This document shows, piece after piece, positions 1 to 11,400 of a stretch of 64,000 bases of DNA; position 1 is the stretch's first letter, and each line of letters begins with the position of its first letter. This DNA comes from Salminus brasiliensis (lineage: Eukaryota; Chordata; Actinopteri; Characiformes; Bryconidae). The notes below the pieces were generated by a model that was not told the origin of the DNA, ran no database searches, and saw only the letters and a list, made by a program, of their open reading frames with translations. A program made the position numbers and the translations under genes. The stretch covers positions 8,004,959 through 8,068,958 of the forward strand of contig NC_132901.1 in assembly GCF_030463535.1 (NCBI RefSeq), written 5' to 3'.

Positions 1-204
1 TGCGTTGATTAAATCAGAATTATACAGAACATCGCCGTCAACACCGCTTTGGCGAAAAATAATGTGCCGCCTGCACGGTGGGTACAAATGCGCGGGTAGG
101 CGAACAAAGAGAATGCTGCTCAGGGGAGGGGGAAGGGAGGAGGAGAAAAGGGAGGGGAGGGGAAAAGGGAGTGTGGGGGGTTGGGAAGAAGCGAGCGGAC
201 AATT
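1..204. other. End of H4-H2B spacer, with polypurine tract
   Basis: This is the right end of the spacer that precedes H2B; the unit starts outside the window. Bases 25-115 are related to a second block found further upstream in complete units (13735-13830, 34525-34640). Bases 121-185 form a G-rich polypurine run with several GGGG groups on the + strand. No gene is seen. Confidence 0.7.
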
Positions 205-706
<502 letters not shown>

Positions 707-736
707 ATGGTGATAGCGGCGTAATCCAAACCCAAC

Positions 737-752
737 GGCTCTTTTAAGAGCC
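737..752 (+). promoter_or_regulatory. Histone 3' stem-loop, H2B unit I
   Basis: GGCTCTTTTAAGAGCC: 6-bp stem and 4-nt loop, followed by ACCCA, 31 nt after the stop codon. It is bound by SLBP. A purine-rich GAAAGAG at 768-774 is a plausible U7 snRNA-binding downstream element. Confidence 0.97.
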
Positions 753-1280
753 ACCCACGGTTTCTTCGAAAGAGCAGTTTTATTCAAGAACAAAGTCGCC
801 GATGGTAAGCTATAATACTAATTATTATTATTAATATTATTTTTTTTTTTTTCCCCCATGAGTGCTTCTGCAGCCATTATTGTAAAAGGAATGCCCTTCA
901 GTGTATGTATGTATGTAAATCAACTTACTTAGTTGTTTGTCTGCATTTAATTGGTGTAGTATACTAAGATTCAGGGGCAGAGCAGCAAACTAAAATACTG
1001 TGCCATACTAACTGTATGGCGTGGGGTTGTAATGCTAAGTGGGATAAATCAAGCTGCACATCACCTGTGAAAGACCAGTCCAGAGGAGATCAGCCTTACA
1101 GGTGGGGAATAGTAAGGCAGGAAACCATACTAGGGTTGACTTGAAGCCTAGAACTATACACTTGATCTTTGTAATGAAAGCTGTCTAGTATATATAACCA
1201 GGCATACGGTTAGGAAAGAGAGGAAATGAGTATCTCCACAAGCTTTTTTTGTTGGGTCACAGAAGGGTGAAGTTATTCAA
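753..1280. other. H2B downstream flank, unit I
   Basis: No gene is seen. It contains a T-run near 840-852, a short (TATG)n at 904-917, and about 360 bp of unique sequence repeated almost unchanged after every H2B copy. It joins the satellite array at about 1281. Confidence 0.7.
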
Positions 1281-2490
1281 AGCCTTAGGTTTATGGTGAG
1301 ATTTGAGTGAGCAAGAATAGGTTCAGAGCTAGACTTATGATGTAGAGGGTCGGAGCAAGGCAAAAGGACGAGGGTAGAGTAAGTAAAATAGTATGGCGGT
1401 CAAAGGCCTCAGTTTTATGATGAAGGTGGATTGAGTTAAAGTGACGGTGAGCTTAAGCCTTTGCCTTAGGATACAAAGGAAGGTTCAGTAAAAGTGAGTT
1501 TCAACATTAGCCATCAGCCTCATGATTTGGATACACATGGCCTCGGCCTACTGAGGAATGCACATCTAAGTAGAATGGTCATGACTGCATGGAATGGGTT
1601 AAATGAAAGTAAAAGTTTAAAAATAATAATTTGGTGTGTTGCTTATTGAGAGAGGGAGGGATGGGGTTAATTTGTTTTAGGACAAGAATGAGATTGGAGT
1701 TGTTTCATGTGAGGGGTTCGAATGAGGATGGGGAGTGATTTTGTATAATGGTTGGAGGAAGGATGGTGTTATTTCATTTTAGGGTTGGAGAGAGAAGGTG
1801 GTGGGGTTTGTATTAGAGTATGAATGAAAATGGGTTATTTTATTTTGGGGTTAGACGGCGGATGGGGTTATTTGGTTTCATGGTTAGAATGATGTTAAGG
1901 TTATGTTGTACTAGGTTAAGAGGGAGGACAGAGTTATTTTGTATTAGGACTATTTGGTTTGGTTCACTAAAAGATGAATTTGGTTGAAGCCTTAGGTTAA
2001 TGGTGAGATTCGAGCGAGCAAGAATAGGTTCAGAGCTAGACTTATGATGTAGAGGGTCGGAGCAAGGCAAAAGGACGAGGGTAGAGTAAGTAAAATAGTA
2101 TGGCGGTCAAAGGCCTCAGTTTTATGATGAAGGTGGATTGAGTTAAAGTGACGGTGAGTTTAAGCCTTTGCCTTAGGATACAAAGGAAGGTTCAGTAAAA
2201 GTAAGTTTCAACATTAGCCATCAGCCTGATGATTTGGATACACATGGCCTCGGCCTACTGAGGAATGCACATCTAAGTAGAATGGTCATGACTGCATGGA
2301 ATGGGTTAAATGAAAGTAAAAGTTTAAAAATAATAATTTGGTGTGTTGCTTATTGAGATAGAGGGAGGGATGGGGTTAATTTGTTTTAGTACAAGAATGA
2401 GATTTGAGTTGTTTCATGTGAGGGGTTCGAATGAGGATGGAGTGATTTTGTATAATGGTTGGAGGAAGGATGGGGTTATTTTATTTAGGG
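1281..2490. repeat. ~707-bp satellite array, unit I (1 full + 1 partial copy)
   Basis: The landmark AGCCTTAGG occurs at 1281 and again at 1988, giving a 707-bp period. The first copy is complete and the second breaks off near 2490. Each monomer has internal degenerate sub-repeats of a GTTATTTTGTATTAGG-like motif. A 76-codon minus-strand open frame at 1840-2070 recurs in many monomers, but I see no sign that it is a gene. Confidence 0.9.
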
Positions 2491-2780
2491 TTGGAGAGAG
2501 AAAATGGTTATTTTCTATTAGGGTTAAAATGAAAAATGGGGTTTTAGGGTTTAAATGAGCTTGGGTTTATTTTGTATTGGGGTTAGAGTGAAGGTGCAGT
2601 TATTTTGTATTAGGCTTGAAAAAGGGCATGATAGTTTTATGTTATGTTTAGAATAAGTTTTGTCTTTTTTTTTTGTTATTTTGTTTTTTGTGTTTTAGGG
2701 TTGGGGGGGTGTATGCAGTTATTTTGTGTTAGGGTTAGTATGAGATTTTTGGCTATGGTATATTGGGTGTGTTACGAGTG
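2491..2780. repeat. Degenerate GTTATTTTGTATTAGGGTT repeats, unit I
   Basis: T/G-rich sequence built from diverged ~40-50 bp sub-repeats such as TTATTTTGTATTAGG, ending in a T-run (~2667-2690) and GGGTTGGGGGGGTG. It forms the right edge of the satellite array in all four units. Confidence 0.65.
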
Positions 2781-3402
2781 CGTATTAGGGGACCTATGGA
2801 GAGCCGTTCCGAGTGTGGAAGCGCCGGTGACAAAGACGCATCGACGGTGGAAGTCATACTGCGCACACACGGCAACACTGTGCTTTACACACTCCTCAAG
2901 GTCGCCTTGCACGACGAGCAAAACAACGCACCCACGTCTCGGATGCCCAGCACGCTCTCGACGAGGCTCTCCTCCAACGCACCGGATAACACTCGCCCAG
3001 TTCGTGGCACCTTTTGTCGCCGTTTTCCACCGATTAGCACGCCAAATGCGCCGCCGCCCGTTCGGCACGCCGGTAGCGTGGCACGCTTCGGTGAGCGCCG
3101 TATTAAACGCGGCGTCGTTACGCTGCCCTTCCCGTCTTCTCAACACACGGTGGAGCCTCTCGGAGACGAAAGAGCATTTCTACGCTCGCCAAGTTGAGCT
3201 TTCACCCATATTTCGCTCGACAAACGCCGAGAGAAAACACAAGTGCGAGACTGTCGCTGCCACACGGCTGTGCGGCATCGAGCGAGTTGAGTCTACAACG
3301 TTCTCATGTGGCTTTTAAGGGCCGGCCCCCTCGCTGCAGCGGGAGGTTCTACAGAACGCTGCAGCAGTTTGTGCTCACTCGCGCTCACAGCAAAGCAGAA
3401 CA
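2781..3402 (+). promoter_or_regulatory. CpG-rich H1 upstream block and promoter, unit I
   Basis: Composition changes abruptly near 2781 from T/G-rich satellite to CpG-rich sequence that runs to the H1 start. The vertebrate H1 box AAACACA is at 3235-3241, 162 nt upstream of the ATG. A TATA-like CTTTTAAGG is at 3312-3320. Long open frames cross the block on both strands (2763-3197 +, 2772-3146 -), with no recognisable domain; I treat them as by-products of the GC-rich composition. Confidence 0.75.
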
Positions 3403-4026
3403 ATGGCAGAAGTCGCTCCAGCCCCAGCCGCCTCGGCGCCCGCCAAGGCCCCCAAGAAGAAGGCCGCCGCCCGCCCCAAGAAAGCCGGCCCCAGCGTGGG
3501 CGAGCTCATCGTCAAGGCCGTCTCGGCTTCCAAGGAGAGGAGCGGCGTGTCTCTCGCCGCCCTGAAGAAAGCCCTGGCTGCCGGCGGCTACGACGTCGAG
3601 AAGAACAACTCACGCGTTAAGCTCGCCGTCAAGAGCCTCGTCACCAAGGGCACTCTGGTGCAGACCAAAGGCACCGGCGCGTCGGGCTCTTTCAAGCTTA
3701 ACAAGAAGCAGACCGAGGCAAAGAAGAAGCCGGCCGCCAAGAAACCGGCACCTAAAGCTAAGAAGCCGGCCGCCAAGAAACCAGCCGCGGCCAAGAAGCC
3801 CAAGAAGGTAGCAGCCAAGAAACCCACTGCGGCTAAGAAATCCCCCAAGAAGGCCAAGAAGCCCGTCGCGGCCGCTAAGAAGGCAGCGAAGAGCCCCAAG
3901 AAGGCCAAGAAGCCGGCGGCTCCCAAAAAGGCGACCAAGAGCCCAAAGAAAGCCAAAACGGTCAAGCCTAAAGCAGCTAAGCCCAAGGCGGCGAAGGCGA
4001 AAAAGGCTGCCCCTAAGAAGAAGTAA
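3403..4026 (+). CDS. Linker histone H1 (unit I)
   Basis: Binds linker DNA at the nucleosome entry/exit and compacts chromatin. The 207-residue protein has the three-part H1 layout: an Ala/Pro/Lys N-tail (1-28), a winged-helix globular domain (about 29-102, [20 protein letters not shown] to SGSFKLNKK), and a Lys/Ala/Pro C-tail (103-207). The tail holds three SPKK motifs, the usual CDK-type phosphorylation and DNA-binding motif. The start at 3403 is the first ATG after the promoter and gives the typical [10 protein letters not shown]-terminus. Minus-strand open frames opposite it are shadows of the repetitive Lys/Ala codons. Stem-loop at 4070; H2A follows 540 bp downstream. Confidence 0.98.
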   Translation: MAEVAPAPAASAPAKAPKKKAAARPKKAGPSVGELIVKAVSASKERSGVSLAALKKALAAGGYDVEKNNSRVKLAVKSLVTKGTLVQTKGTGASGSFKLNKKQTEAKKKPAAKKPAPKAKKPAAKKPAAAKKPKKVAAKKPTAAKKSPKKAKKPVAAAKKAAKSPKKAKKPAAPKKATKSPKKAKTVKPKAAKPKAAKAKKAAPKKK

Positions 4027-4069
4027 ACAGTAACGCCGTTTACCTTCATGTCTTGTTTCTCTATTCAAC

Positions 4070-4085
4070 GGCTCTTTTAAGAGCC
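4070..4085 (+). promoter_or_regulatory. Histone 3' stem-loop, H1 unit I
   Basis: The canonical 16-nt stem-loop plus ACCCA lies 43 nt after the H1 stop. An A-rich stretch (CATAAAAAAACAG) follows where the downstream element is expected. Confidence 0.97.
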
Positions 4086-4440
4086 ACCCACAGTTTCATA
4101 AAAAAACAGCTTTTTTCCCCCCGTTACTGCATAATGAATTGATTGTTAAAAAAAAAAACACTCAACACAAAAATAGCTCTCATTAGTTTCCCCACACAAT
4201 AATTATATATGATCAATATATATATATATATATTTTTGGTTTGGTCATACGTGTTACATTTGAGCGGGAAAGGGAAAGAAAACGCGGGGCACGAGTGGGG
4301 GTAAATGTTTCTTTCTTTAACCCGTTTTCTTTCTTCCTTTCTCTCTCTCGCTCACACAGACACACAGCACGAGAGGAGGAGGGGGTCGGGTAGGAAAGCG
4401 AGCAGAGGTGGGAGGACGCTAGAGTCTGACGGCGGAAATG
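4086..4440. other. H1-H2A spacer, unit I
   Basis: No gene is seen. It has a poly-A run (~4147-4158), a short (TA)n tract (~4216-4232), a CT-rich tract (~4328-4350) and a GA-rich stretch just before the H2A promoter. Length differences in the A and TA runs are the main variation between units. Confidence 0.7.
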
Positions 4441-4953
<513 letters not shown>

Positions 4954-4987
4954 ATTGGCGCTCTCCGTTGATTTATCTATACACAAA

Positions 4988-5003
4988 GGCTCTTTTAAGA
5001 GCC
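4988..5003 (+). promoter_or_regulatory. Histone 3' stem-loop, H2A unit I
   Basis: The same hairpin is 34 nt past the stop, preceded by ACAAA and followed by ACCCA. TAAGAAAAG just downstream is the best U7-complementary match among these genes. Confidence 0.97.
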
Positions 5004-5214
5004 ACCCATTTTTTCTAAGAAAAGTGCTGCTCCTTTACAAACAACACTACATATTCTTCACGTGATTTCCAACTGCATAAAAAAATAATAGCTTTATGAA
5101 CCGAGTTATTATATAAACACACTGCCATGCAATACACAATTGCCCTTTTTCATATATTTCACGTACTGAGATCAACACCCTATGCATATGTGCATGTATA
5201 CACACATTCTCTCG

Positions 5215-5247
<33 letters not shown>

Positions 5248-5400
5248 ACAGTGTGTTTAATGTTCGCTGTAATGTACAGTACATTGATTAGTTTGATCAT
5301 ATTATTGTTCTTATTATTATATATTCTTTTAATGCTTTTTTTTTTCTTTGTTGTTTTGTATTACAGGAGCCCGCCGTTTTGCTTTTAGGTTTGAAAAGAA
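5004..5400. repeat. H2A-H3 spacer with (CA)n microsatellite, unit I
   Basis: The only notable feature is a CT then (CA)n tract at about 5209-5251; (CA)n length differs between units (shorter in unit III, longer in unit IV). The rest is AT-rich with no gene. Confidence 0.75.
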
Positions 5401-5975
<575 letters not shown>

Positions 5976-6010
5976 ACAGAGCGCTTCGACGTTAACCTGA
6001 AATACCCAAC

Positions 6011-6026
6011 GGCTCTTTTAAGAGCC
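6011..6026 (+). promoter_or_regulatory. Histone 3' stem-loop, H3 unit I
   Basis: Identical hairpin 35 nt after the H3 stop, followed by ACCTA instead of ACCCA. CCGAAACAGCAAATG downstream is the probable, weak downstream element. Confidence 0.96.
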
Positions 6027-6708
6027 ACCTACCCGCGTCCGCGCCGAAACAGCAAATGTCCGCCTCACCTCGGTGTTGCGTTTATATAATGTAAGGCTAT
6101 TATGACGCGCGCGCGCTTCTAAGTTCCATAGGGCTGCGCGAGCAAAACCAGCCGTAAGACAGTGGTTGTAAAGTTTAGCAAAAAAAACAACAACTAATAT
6201 ATATGTATATATATATTATAACGTTTTGTACAACATTTCACATCAAAATCGCCATATTTAACATGTGTTTTAATACATATTAATACGTTTCTTTAAATAC
6301 CTATCAATATGATTATACATATTTAATAGTTTGGAAACAGTTCATTCACCCCAGCAAAAAGTTGAAGCCACTGCTACTTCAGTAGAACACTACACTTTAC
6401 CCTATGTAGTGTTTAGGCCGGTTTTGGCCTATTACAAACGGCATTTGACATGGATGGAGCGTGGATCCCACCGCGTGGTGAAACTATACAACTGCAAGCA
6501 CAGTTTCAGAGAGCAATGTATGTGTATATTTATATAATGAGAGCTTGATTTTGGGTACCTACGTTTCATACATATGCAAAATGAGTTTGATTCCATAGAG
6601 AGTAAGCGAGACCAGCTGTGGGGCCGCAGTAAAGGAGTTAAGTGTATATTCCGGAGAGGACCACCGTTGTTGTGGGAACGCAGACATATGTCATGGATGG
6701 AGCGTGGA

Positions 6709-6721
6709 TGCCATCGTGTGG
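6709..6721 (-). promoter_or_regulatory. CTCF-like motif (minus strand)
   Basis: The minus strand reads CCACACGATGGCA. This resembles the CTCF core CCASYAGRKGGCR but has C for the central R/G position, so it is only a partial match. The same motif recurs at 7882-7894. Confidence 0.3.
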
Positions 6722-7675
6722 TCAAACTAGGCAAATGCAAACGTTAACTACGTAGATTTATTCGTGTATGTGTGTGAATGTAACAGCTTTTTTCATTTGA
6801 TAGATGGTTGTGAACTCCAGTACGTCTACTAAATCATTTGTATTGCGGTGTTATTTTGGTTAGTGTTTTTTAAAGTACATTTTAAAAAATGTTTCTATTG
6901 AAGCATACTTCAGTTCAGGGCATTTTAGTAGCCAGCATGGTTACCAGTTCTCATGCTGCCAGGCAATGAAATGGAAACTTAATTTAGGGTAATTTTATAC
7001 ACATTAAATATGATTGTTAACTGCACCAACAAATCTAAAAAGTAATTACGTGTCTTACGTGATGATTTTCGTTTGGGCTTGGGTTTCATTTCAACAATAT
7101 GCTAACGATAACATACTCCAGACTGTATAATCTCCTTCCACAACTAGATAAAATGTCTTGTTTTGAAGAACGCTTGATAGAAGTCTTTAATAAAGGCACT
7201 TTATTAGCCATCATGACAACCAAACAGCATGCAGTTATGTAAAAAGCCACCAATTTACTCACTGCTAGAAGCCATTGAGACAAACTATAGAGTAGTGCAC
7301 TTCTATGTAGGACCTTTATTTCCTTTTCTTTAGAGCCCTTAAACTCTGTGTATTAGCTTATATTGAGGTTACCATAATAATCATAAATCAGTAAAAAACA
7401 CCGCTCATCTGCTATCAAGACCTGACCGAGGAGCTGGAGGCCAGTGGAGCAAAGCTAAAATATGGAAAAGCATACGCACCCTCAAATTGGTGCAAAAAAA
7501 AATAAATAATAATTTTAATCATTCAAGGCATAGGTAAGTAACAAATGAATACAAAAGTGCTAACAAAAGTGAATGAAAAGCCAGCCGTACTCACTTGTGA
7601 ATTCGCTTTTTTGATTTTGCTTCTTTAAACGTCTCTGTGGACCAAAAAAAAAAGATTAATTGTTTTACATTTTGA

Positions 7676-7688
7676 CCACACGATGGCA
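7676..7688 (+). promoter_or_regulatory. CTCF-like motif (plus strand), weak
   Basis: CCACACGATGGCA followed by TCCACGCTCCAT. Same motif family as 8869, with a diverged core. Confidence 0.3.
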
Positions 7689-7881
7689 TCCACGCTCCAT
7701 TTACGTACTATGACCACAGACTTAAAGCTTAGCCCTGAAACTCCATCAGAAGCCTAAAAGACTTGACTAGAGAAGTGCACTTCTGTGTAGTGTATACAGT
7801 GTAAGGGATTTAGGAAGTGCCCTATTGCAAACGTCACCGTTGTTTTGGTATCGTGGATATATGTCATGGATGGAGCGTGGA

Positions 7882-7894
7882 TGCCATCGTGTGG
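7882..7894 (-). promoter_or_regulatory. CTCF-like motif (minus strand)
   Basis: Second copy of the minus-strand motif, carried by the right half of the 1.17-kb duplication. Confidence 0.3.
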
Positions 7895-8868
7895 TCAAAC
7901 TCGCAAATGCAAACGCTAAAAACATAGATGTATACGTGTATGTGTGTGAATGTTACAGCTTTTACATATGACAGATGGTTGTGAACTCCAGTAAGTCTAC
8001 TAAGATCTACCAAGGAACATTTGGGCATTTTAGTAGCCAGCATGATAACCAGTTGTCATGCTACCAGGCAATGAAAACTTAATTTAGGGCACTGCAATTT
8101 TTATACACATTAAATATGATTGTTAACTGCACCAATACATCTAAAAAGTCATTACATGTCTTGCGGGATGATTTTTGTTTGGGTTTTAACAATATGCTAA
8201 TGATAAAGTAGGACAGAATTTTTTTTTACTCCAGACTGTATTACCTCCTTCCACAACTCGATCAAATGGCTTTAGATAAAGAATCCTTGATAGAAGCATT
8301 CTTTATTTAAGGCACTTTTTTATCAGTTAGGTAAAAAGCCAACAATTCGCTCACTACTATAAGCCATTGAGACAAACTGTAGAGTAGTGCAATTCTATGA
8401 ATGACGTTTTTCCCCTCCCCCTTTAGAGCCCTTAAATTCTATGCTGTATGGTTATGTGTATGTATGTATGCATCAGCTTATATTGAGGTTAACATAATAA
8501 TCATAAATCAATAAAGAACACCGCTCATCTGCTATCAAGACCTGACTAAGGAGCTAGAGGCCAGTGGAGCAAAGCTACAATTACGAAAAGCATACACACC
8601 ATCGGTGCAAAAAAATCATTTTAACCTGCCAGGTTTAGGTCAGAGACTTTCTTCAAGGCATAGGTAAGTAACAAATGAATACAAAAGTGCTAACAAAAGT
8701 GTATCAAAAGCCAGCCGTACTCACTTGTGAATTAGCTTTTTTGTGCTTCTCAAATTGAACTCTTTCTCTTCTTTCTGATTTTGCTTCTTTAAATGTCTCT
8801 GTGGACCAAGAAAAAAAAAACTAAAAAAAAAGATGAATTGTTTTATATTTTGCAGATTTACATTTTGA

Positions 8869-8881
8869 CCACCAGATGGCA
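8869..8881 (+). promoter_or_regulatory. CTCF-like motif, unit I
   Basis: CCACCAGATGGCA fits the vertebrate CTCF core consensus well. Occupancy is inferred only. The equivalent sites are at 24666 and 51829. Confidence 0.45.
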
Positions 8882-9317
8882 TCCACGCTCCATTCACGTA
8901 CTACGACAACAGACTTAAAGCTTAGCCCTGAAACTCCATCAGAAGCCTAAGGGGTAGGTCTAGCCAAACTGCTTCCCCTCACCCTGACTTCATCATGAGC
9001 TCTACACTTACTTTGCTTACCACAATGTCTTTCCATATTTCTTTATCATCCACTAACTGCAACATATGATAAAAGCAACATTACTTAAAGCAACATTAAC
9101 TCCCTCTGTGTTTATCTAATCTAGCATGACTTTTATTAGAAGATGTAAAGCGAGCCTGAGAAATCCAAGGGGTAAACATGTAGTTTTAGTTGGCCTCATT
9201 AGGAGCTTTTCCCTTGTATGCAATAATATACCATTTATTCGATTTGTGTTTGTTCTTTCTTTCTTTAAATGTCTCTGTGGACACTATATCTTTAACTTGT
9301 AGTGTATTAGATTAACG

Positions 9318-9336
9318 ACTACAATTCCCATGATGC
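9318..9336 (+). promoter_or_regulatory. ZNF143/Staf-like motif, unit I
   Basis: ACTACAATTCCCATGATGC differs at two positions from the known ZNF143 (SBS) site ACTACAATTCCCAGAATGC. It may be carried by a dispersed repeat, since the flanks also recur at 10731. Confidence 0.45.
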
Positions 9337-10083
9337 CTAACTAAAGATTTTTTTGCACCGATGGTGCGTATGCTTTTCGTAATTGTAGCTTTGCTCCACT
9401 GGCCTCTAGCTCCTTAGTCAGGTCTTGATAGCAGATGAGCGGTGTTCTTTATTGATTTATGATTATTATGTTAACCTCAATATAAGCTGATAAAACCTTG
9501 CCAAATAAAATTATTTTTGCACAGATTTAATTGTGTGGGTATGAGACATGTTAGTATTATTCCTACATTCACTTCTCATTGGTGAAGATCTTCTCTAATG
9601 GCCAATGTCAGTGTTAACACTTTACTGTACATCCTATACATTTGCACTCCTGGACACTACTAACACTTTATTATTATTACTTAATAATACAGTGTTGTTA
9701 TAAAATTTTTATGTATCGTCATCTGTCCACTTCATTTCTTATTTTTCATAACTGCACTGTCCTTCATCTGCAGTTAGTTTCAAATGCATTTTCACATGTA
9801 TTCTATTTATCTGTCTATCTATCTATCTTGCAGTGTGGGTTCTAACTAGACAAAGGACTCCAAAAGTCATGTTTGTGTTTTTAAACCACAGTATTGACTT
9901 TGTCCTCATGTAACTCATGTATAGTGTAACTGGGTATCTCAGTATCTTCACCTGGATTTATTGATCCAAAACTGTAGTTTAGTGATGTCAAGGTTCAAAT
10001 GTTTAAAGTCATGTCATGTTGAATGTTGTGAGGGAATACGTCTGAAAATATATGGAACCTGGCCTGGCAGATACATATTCTGA

Positions 10084-10096
10084 CCACCAGATGGCA
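10084..10096 (+). promoter_or_regulatory. CTCF-like motif, second copy, unit I
   Basis: A second exact CCACCAGATGGCA, with conserved flanks (CCATTCACGTTCTGC and the CCTGAAACTCCATCAGAAGCC block), so it was copied with a duplicated segment. Unit II and III counterparts are at 25881 and 53044. Confidence 0.45.
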
Positions 10097-10405
10097 TCAC
10101 TACTCCATTCACGTTCTGCAACTACATAGTCTTAGGGCCTAGCCCTGAAACTCCATCAGAAGCCTAAGAGGTAGGTCCAGCCGAACTGCTACCACTCATC
10201 CTGACTTCATCATGAGCTTTACACTTACTTTGCTCACCACAATTTATTTCCTTCCTTTCTCTTCCACTAACTGCTAACCAATATGACTTTAGAAGAAGAT
10301 TTATTAGAAGATGTATAGTGAAAACCTGAGGAATCCAAATGGTGTGGGTTTAGTTTAAGTTGGCCTTGTTTTATTTTATGTGCAGAAATATGTCAGTGGT
10401 GGTGG

Positions 10406-10451
10406 TTGTGTGTGTGTGTGTGTGTGTGTGTGTGAGTGTGTGTGTGTGTGT

Positions 10452-10528
<77 letters not shown>
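10406..10528. repeat. (TG)n(GA)n microsatellite, unit I
   Basis: About 80 bp of near-pure TG repeats followed by about 40 bp of GA repeats. Counterparts at 26204-26319 and 53366-53487 differ in length and interruptions. Confidence 0.95.
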
Positions 10529-10531
<3 letters not shown>

Positions 10532-10730
10532 GAGAGCTTGATGCATACTTATTCAATCTGACAGAAAATACAAACCCTGTACTGGTTTGTGTTTGAGCAA
10601 TATGTGTTGACAAAGAAAAAAAGAACAAATTACTGGTTGAATCTATAAAACACTATGCTTCCTTTAAGTGTGTCTATGTCAATGTGTCAATGACACAATG
10701 TGTCTTTATCCTGTAGTGTCAAGATCAAGG

Positions 10731-10749
10731 ACTACAATTCCCATGATGC
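10731..10749 (+). promoter_or_regulatory. ZNF143/Staf-like motif, second copy, unit I
   Basis: An exact second copy of ACTACAATTCCCATGATGC, about 0.6 kb upstream of the exon-like segment at 11361. Confidence 0.45.
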
Positions 10750-11360
10750 CTAACTACAAGTTCAGCCTATTGACACACGTGCCATGTATTAGGACTAATC
10801 ACGTGTTGTTTTAGAACGTTTTCGAAAAGTATAGATGACGTACAGTGTTTTATTGATTGAACCATTCATGTGATCCGGCTCTTTAATTCTTGAATTTGAT
10901 TTATTGTTGTACTGGGTTGTTGGCGTTGTATTTTCTAAACGTTGCAAACCCTTTGTATGTGGATTTTCTTGTTCAATATGTTGTCATGGAGCCTGTCTCT
11001 CTCTCTCTATCTCTGTCTATCTCTCTATGTATACATATCTATCTACCTACCTACCTTCCTACCTACCACCCTCCCTCTCTTCATCTAATGATGAAATCCG
11101 ATAACTGCACGTCCAGTCACAGTAAAAAGTAAACCGTGTGCCATGGTGTACAGTAGTGGGCTGATCTCAGTGTGTGCTTGTTTTATGCTTGCAAGGTCGT
11201 AACCCTAGTACTAAATAGCCATTTATGTCATTTATTCAGGCATTCAGGTGCATTGAGGGAGGACACGTACTCTTGTCGTGTGTGTGTGTGAAATAATCGC
11301 TACGCACGTTAGAATGGCGTGATGTAGTGTGACTTTGTTGTATACGAGACCGAGGCGCAC

Positions 11361-11400
11361 ATGGCGACAGCCATCAGAGGGGAGTGGACGGCTGACCGAG
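11361..11400 (+). other. Possible captured first exon (unit I)
   Basis: ATGGCGACAGCCATC starts a 40-nt open stretch encoding MATAIRGEWTADR, preceded by GCGCAC (fair Kozak context) and followed directly by GTATTTG, a plausible splice donor after CGAG. The surroundings (11300-12400) look like a fish promoter/intron-1 region, but no second exon is found in the spacer. I do not recognise the protein. Exact copies lie at 27146-27185 and 54313-54352. Confidence 0.25.

Larger units (their letters stand above)
6659..8950. repeat. Diverged ~1.17-kb tandem duplication, unit I spacer
   Basis: Shared landmarks include TGGATGGAGCGTGGATGCC (6693 vs 7867), GATGGTTGTGAACTCCAG (6803 vs 7974), and the GCTAACAAAAGTG / CAGCCGTACTCAC block (~7560 vs ~8690). 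Small indels and substitutions throughout show that the duplication predates the unit copies, which all contain it. Confidence 0.8.
8472..9491. repeat. 146-bp inverted repeat, unit I spacer
   Basis: Bases 8472-8617 (from ATCAGCTTATATTGAGG to GGTGCAAAAAAATC) reappear as the reverse complement at 9346-9491, nearly perfect, with about 730 bp between. A third, more diverged direct copy is near 7355-7500. Equivalent arms occur in unit II (24268 onward / 25143 onward) and unit III (~51432 / ~52306). Confidence 0.85.

Noticed and set aside
1840-2070. 76-codon minus-strand open frame recurring in the satellite monomers (also at 16222, 36697, 41652 and other copies)
   Set aside because: It tracks the satellite copies, is lost in all C-type monomers by a change at its first codon, and has no recognisable domain or promoter. 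I read it as chance openness of a homogenised repeat.
2415-2435. GGTTCGAATGA in every satellite monomer, considered as a pol III B box
   Set aside because: It lacks the terminal CC of a B box (GGTTCGANTCC), there is no A box at the right distance and no tRNA-like fold. Only the SINE at 50652 has both boxes.
2343-2558. 71-codon + strand frame at the end of each satellite array
   Set aside because: It lies wholly in the truncated monomer and degenerate repeats and has no protein-like features.
2510-2740. TTAGGGTTAG-like stretches, considered as interstitial telomere repeats
   Set aside because: They are isolated, not in tandem TTAGGG arrays, and fit the degenerate ATTTTGTATTAGGGTT satellite sub-repeat.
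3588-4068. Long minus-strand open frames opposite H1 (and opposite H2A, H2B, H4 in each unit)
   Set aside because: They are shadows produced by codon bias of the histone genes on the + strand; their proteins are low-complexity or lack any domain.
10360-10628. Open frames of Cys-Val, Thr-His or Arg-Glu repeats on both strands
   Set aside because: They are translations of the (TG)n(GA)n microsatellite.
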